A DNA stretch of 7,783 nt from contig CAAGDT010000025.1 of NCBI GenBank assembly GCA_900768675.1, forward strand, positions 1 to 7,783, in the 5' to 3' direction. The notes under the pieces are model-generated. The model saw nothing but the letters and a program-made list of their open reading frames with translations. It made no database searches and was not told where the DNA came from. This document shows, one piece after another, positions 5,480-7,783 of this stretch (positions within the stretch are counted from its first letter, which is position 1; every line of letters starts with the position of its first letter). The translations under genes and the position numbers were made by a program. Origin of the DNA: Oscillospiraceae bacterium. GTDB taxonomy: Bacteria > Bacillota > Clostridia > Oscillospirales > Ruminococcaceae.

Positions 5480-6857
5480 GGGCTGGAAAAACGTTTATTC
5501 TTTTACTCTCCTTCAGCAGATTAAAACCAAAAGCTTTATAATAAGCACTATTATCATCACCCTTATAATTGCGCTTATCGCAGCTACGGCGAATATTCTC
5601 CCCGTTTTCCTGCTGGACAGCGAGATTTCGAAAATTGAAAACGCAATGAGCGGACAGAGCGCTTTATCCGTAAGCGAGCTTTATATCAGCAACGAAACAG
5701 GGCTTGACTTTAATTTCAACCTTTCGGAAACTGCGCCTGCACTTAAAACAGAGTACATTTCGGCGGAAGAAGCTGAAATCAAGGCAAAGGAGCTTGAAAC
5801 CTCCACAGAAGCAGCTATGCTTTCAAGAATTACACTCAGCGAACAGGGCTATTTTGATATAAGCTCCTGCTACGCCGCAGAGTCGGAGACTATAAGCGAA
5901 GGCGACTGCGGAGCAATTAACCAGATTCTTTCAAATCAGCTCAAGGCTCAGTACCTTACCTTATTCGGCGTTCCCGAGGACAGCCTTGCTGCTGCCATAA
6001 ACGGAGTAAATATTTCAACAGTTTGCGCAGGCAAGGCGCAGGCAAGCATGATTCAGGAAATTATCAATATGATAGTTCCTATGCTTTCATCGCTGATACT
6101 GTTTATGTTCATTTTCGCCTACAGCCAGCTGGTTGCCCAGTCGGTTGCGATTGAAAAGTCCTCAAAGATAATGGAATACCTGCTTACTTCGATTAAGCCC
6201 CTTGCGGTTATTATCGGTAAGGTGCTTGCAATCTGCACGGTTTCCCTTATGCAGTTCCTTATCATTATTGCAGGCGGATTCCTCGGCTTCCTTGTGTCAA
6301 TGCCCTTCGGTATTTTCACAAAGATAAACGTGCTTGTTGCAGCCTCCGCCTCCTCGGGAATAGGCGCAGAGGCGCAGTCGGTGCTTACTGATATTCAGGG
6401 TGCATTCTCTTCGGTTAATATCGGAACAATTATCGTTATCCTTATTACCTTTATTCTCGGCTTCCTTTTATATGCTCTTATTGCAGGCCTTGCAGGCGCA
6501 AGCATAAGCAAGATGGAGGACCTTTCCGCCGCAATTCAGCCCATGTCATTTATCGGCGTTCTCGGTTTCTATCTTGCCTACTTCCCCCAGATTGGCGGAA
6601 ACACCGAGCCCAACATGATTAGCACCATTTCTCACTATCTCCCTATTTCATCGCCCTTCTGTCTTCCCTCAGCGTATATGCTCGGACAGGTAAGCACGGA
6701 AGAAGCGGTAATTTCTCTGCTTATACTCTTAGCTTCGGTAGTTGTTCTTACTCTGCTTGTGGCTAAGGTTTATGAGCATATTGTGCTCCACACAGGCAAC
6801 AGACTTAAGATTTCGGATATGCTGAAAATGGCTAATGAAAGCAAAAGTACGAAATAA
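5469..6857 (+). CDS. ABC-2 type permease (NatB-like)
   Basis: This is the membrane partner of the preceding ATPase, 462 residues. The predicted layout is one N-terminal membrane helix (about 23-50), an extracytoplasmic domain of roughly 145 residues, then five helices near 198-222, 246-276, 318-345, 355-373 and 414-434. This is the COG1668/ABC2_membrane_3 architecture. The segment EKSSKIMEYLLTSIKPL (229-245), followed by GK, matches the conserved cytoplasmic loop of that family, and the C-terminal VYEHIVLHTGNRLK is also typical. ATG 5469 is chosen because GGAGG (5456-5460) lies 8 nt upstream; GTG 5460 would sit on the ribosome site itself. It overlaps the ATPase gene by 11 nt. A strong terminator follows. 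NatB itself exports sodium, but similar proteins have other or unknown cargo, so no substrate is claimed. Confidence 0.93.
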   Translation: MKTKGWKNVYSFTLLQQIKTKSFIISTIIITLIIALIAATANILPVFLLDSEISKIENAMSGQSALSVSELYISNETGLDFNFNLSETAPALKTEYISAEEAEIKAKELETSTEAAMLSRITLSEQGYFDISSCYAAESETISEGDCGAINQILSNQLKAQYLTLFGVPEDSLAAAINGVNISTVCAGKAQASMIQEIINMIVPMLSSLILFMFIFAYSQLVAQSVAIEKSSKIMEYLLTSIKPLAVIIGKVLAICTVSLMQFLIIIAGGFLGFLVSMPFGIFTKINVLVAASASSGIGAEAQSVLTDIQGAFSSVNIGTIIVILITFILGFLLYALIAGLAGASISKMEDLSAAIQPMSFIGVLGFYLAYFPQIGGNTEPNMISTISHYLPISSPFCLPSAYMLGQVSTEEAVISLLILLASVVVLTLLVAKVYEHIVLHTGNRLKISDMLKMANESKSTK

Positions 6858-6874
6858 TTGAACACAATAAAACT

Positions 6875-6913
6875 AAGCCGCTTGCAGGTTAAATGCAGGC
6901 GGCTTTGGTTTTT
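6875..6913 (+). terminator. Intrinsic terminator after the ABC operon
   Basis: AAGCCGCTTGCA (6875-6886) pairs with TGCAGGCGGCTT (6894-6905) over 12 bp with one G-U pair, around loop GGTTAAA. TGGTTTTT follows. It lies 17 nt after the permease stop. Confidence 0.93.
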
Positions 6914-6929
6914 AGAAAAATTGGTGTGG

Positions 6930-6996
6930 GCGCCGCCGCTAAAGCGGCGGCGCGGCTGGCTTGCCGATTTTGCAAAGCTGCGAAAAGTTTGCAATA
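6930..6996. repeat. GC-rich intergenic repeat, copy 1
   Basis: It starts with a perfect palindrome: GCGCCGCCGC (6930-6939), loop TAAA, GCGGCGGCGC (6944-6953). GCGGCT and a less GC-rich stretch follow, ending in TTTGCAATA (6988-6996). Copy 2 begins 110 nt downstream with the same order of elements. It lies between two terminators of convergent genes, so it is probably non-coding. Confidence 0.75.
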
Positions 6997-7008
6997 TGGG
7001 GAAGACAG

Positions 7009-7034
7009 TGCGCGGCGGCTTTAGCCGCCGCGCA
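7009..7034. repeat. GC-rich palindrome between the two repeat copies
   Basis: TGCGCGGCGGC (7009-7019) pairs perfectly with GCCGCCGCGCA (7024-7034) around loop TTTA, an 11-bp nearly all-GC stem. It uses the same GCC/GGC vocabulary as the flanking copies but is a distinct palindrome. No T-tract follows, so it is not a typical terminator. Confidence 0.75.
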
Positions 7035-7039
7035 GATTC

Positions 7040-7105
7040 GCGCCGCCGCTGAAGCCGCGGCGCGGCTTAACTCTCCGTTTTCGGGACTGCGGCGGGTTTG
7101 CAATA
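7040..7105. repeat. GC-rich intergenic repeat, copy 2
   Basis: This is a diverged copy of 6930-6996. The stem is GCGCCGCCGC (7040-7049), loop TGAA, GCCGCGGCGC (7054-7063), with a single C-C mismatch (7047/7056). GCGGCT again follows, then a diverged middle containing CCGTTTT and CTGCG, ending in the same TTTGCAATA (7097-7105). Confidence 0.72.
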
Positions 7106-7106
7106 G

Positions 7107-7154
7107 CTGAAAAAGGTGCGGCTGCCAAAGGCATCCGCACCTTTCTGCTTTTTT
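7107..7154. terminator. Bidirectional intrinsic terminator, mainly for pflA
   Basis: AAAGGTGCGG (7112-7121) pairs with CCGCACCTTT (7135-7144). After one C-T mismatch, TGCC (7123-7126) pairs with GGCA (7130-7133) around AAA. On the minus strand the GC stem is followed by TTTTT, just past the pflA stop. On the plus strand a run of six T lies at 7149-7154, so it could also stop readthrough from the left. Confidence 0.88.
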
Positions 7155-7783
7155 CAAATCCCACTCAAAAGCCCGTCAATCTGCTCCTGCGTAGTTTCTG
7201 GCTTGTCCCCGAAAGGAAACTTAATACCAAGATTTTCGTATTTCCCCGCGCAAAGCTTCCGGAACTTAAGCAGCTCCGTTTTCTGTACGCAGCTATGGCT
7301 TTTCGAAAGCTCAAAAAGCTTCCTTACGCTATCCTGATTGTCGTTAACTCCCGTTACTATAACCTGCCGAAGCCAAGTGGAAATATTTCTTTTCTGCAAT
7401 TCTTCAAGAAAGCTCAGCGGCTTTTCAATCCCGCAGCCGATAAACTCACGGTACTGCCCGTCATTCGTCATCTTAATGTCCAAAAGGCAAAGGTCGGTAA
7501 CCTCAAGAAGCCGCTCTGTTCCAGGATTCCATATACTTCCGCTTGTATCAAGTGCGGTATGGATTTTCTCCTTCCTGCAAAGTGAAAAAAGCTCATATAC
7601 AAAATCCGCCTGCGCCAAAGGCTCGCCGCCGGAAACGGTAATCCCGCCCTTTTCTCCGAAGTACTCCCTGTAACGGAGTACTTTTTTTAATATCTCTTCG
7701 GGTGAAGTATCGCTTCCTCCCGAAAAATCCCATGTATCCGGGTTATGGCAGTAGCCGCAGCGCAGCGGGCAGCCCTGCATAAA
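7154..7783 (-). CDS. pflA: Pyruvate formate-lyase activating enzyme, N-terminus cut by window edge
   Basis: This radical SAM enzyme uses a [4Fe-4S] cluster and S-adenosylmethionine to install the glycyl radical on pyruvate formate-lyase, enabling anaerobic cleavage of pyruvate to acetyl-CoA and formate. The visible 209 residues contain QGCPLRCGYCHNPDTW with the cluster cysteines in CxxxCxxC spacing, SGGEPLAQ (SAM-binding GGE motif), HTALDTSG, and LLDIKMTND. The C-terminal part (TELLKFRKLCAGKYENLGI) matches the usual ELLPFHxLG.KYE region, with Lys replacing the common Pro. The reading frame continues through the last base, and the Met at 7778-7780 is internal, since family members carry about 20-35 more N-terminal residues. 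The gene converges on the ABC operon and ends at a terminator 10 nt after its TGA stop. The pfl structural gene is expected upstream, beyond the right edge, but is not seen. A different glycyl-radical activase is less likely given the short CHNPDTW-type N-terminus. Confidence 0.93.
   Translation of the reverse strand, partial: FMQGCPLRCGYCHNPDTWDFSGGSDTSPEEILKKVLRYREYFGEKGGITVSGGEPLAQADFVYELFSLCRKEKIHTALDTSGSIWNPGTERLLEVTDLCLLDIKMTNDGQYREFIGCGIEKPLSFLEELQKRNISTWLRQVIVTGVNDNQDSVRKLFELSKSHSCVQKTELLKFRKLCAGKYENLGIKFPFGDKPETTQEQIDGLLSGI

Noticed and set aside
6930..7063. GC-rich palindromes as terminators or a CRISPR array
   Set aside because: None has a following T-tract, and the two real terminators are outside. 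Only two diverged copies exist with structured, non-unique spacer content, so it is not CRISPR.
6858..7157. Small open frames on both strands in the GC-rich intergenic region
   Set aside because: They are formed by GCC/GGC palindromes, cross both terminators, lack ribosome sites and give Arg/Ala-rich composition unlike the neighbours.
7295..7673. Plus-strand open frames opposite pflA
   Set aside because: The minus strand encodes a well-conserved PflA with cluster cysteines and a GGE motif; the opposite frames lack ribosome sites and recognisable motifs.

Overview
The window looks like chromosomal DNA of a Gram-positive Clostridia, most likely an Oscillospiraceae/Ruminococcus-like gut anaerobe. 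The clues are spoVS next to a YmdB phosphodiesterase gene, consensus sigma-A type promoters, AGGAGG or GAAAGGA ribosome binding sites, a pyruvate formate-lyase activase, and moderate GC content. The genus is inference; no rRNA or other marker is present. Every gene is assignable to a known family, and I see no phage, transposon, CRISPR or defence module.

Layout, left to right. (1) 1-1842, plus strand: the 3' part of a large secreted N-acetylmuramoyl-L-alanine amidase with a nine-unit EPEET-type acidic tail. (2) A strong extended -10 promoter drives purA (1955-3229), which ends at a perfect-stem terminator. (3) ymdB (3356-4117) and spoVS (4129-4389) are tightly spaced and probably cotranscribed. 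(4) A second strong promoter, embedded in TGTAA/TTACA inverted repeats and followed by a foldable leader, drives a two-gene NatA/NatB-like ABC exporter (4574-6857) whose genes overlap by 11 nt; a terminator follows. (5) 6914-7153 is a non-coding convergent intergenic region containing a diverged direct repeat and three very GC-rich palindromes. (6) 7154-7783, minus strand: most of pflA, cut by the right edge.

Functionally the genes form separate units rather than one pathway: cell-wall hydrolysis, AMP synthesis from IMP, a cyclic-nucleotide phosphodiesterase/sporulation pair, a membrane exporter, and activation of anaerobic pyruvate cleavage. The parts least explained by standard annotation are the regulatory region of the ABC exporter (4396-4563) and the GC-rich repeat cluster (6930-7105). 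Neither is shown to be a new system; both are candidates for checking.
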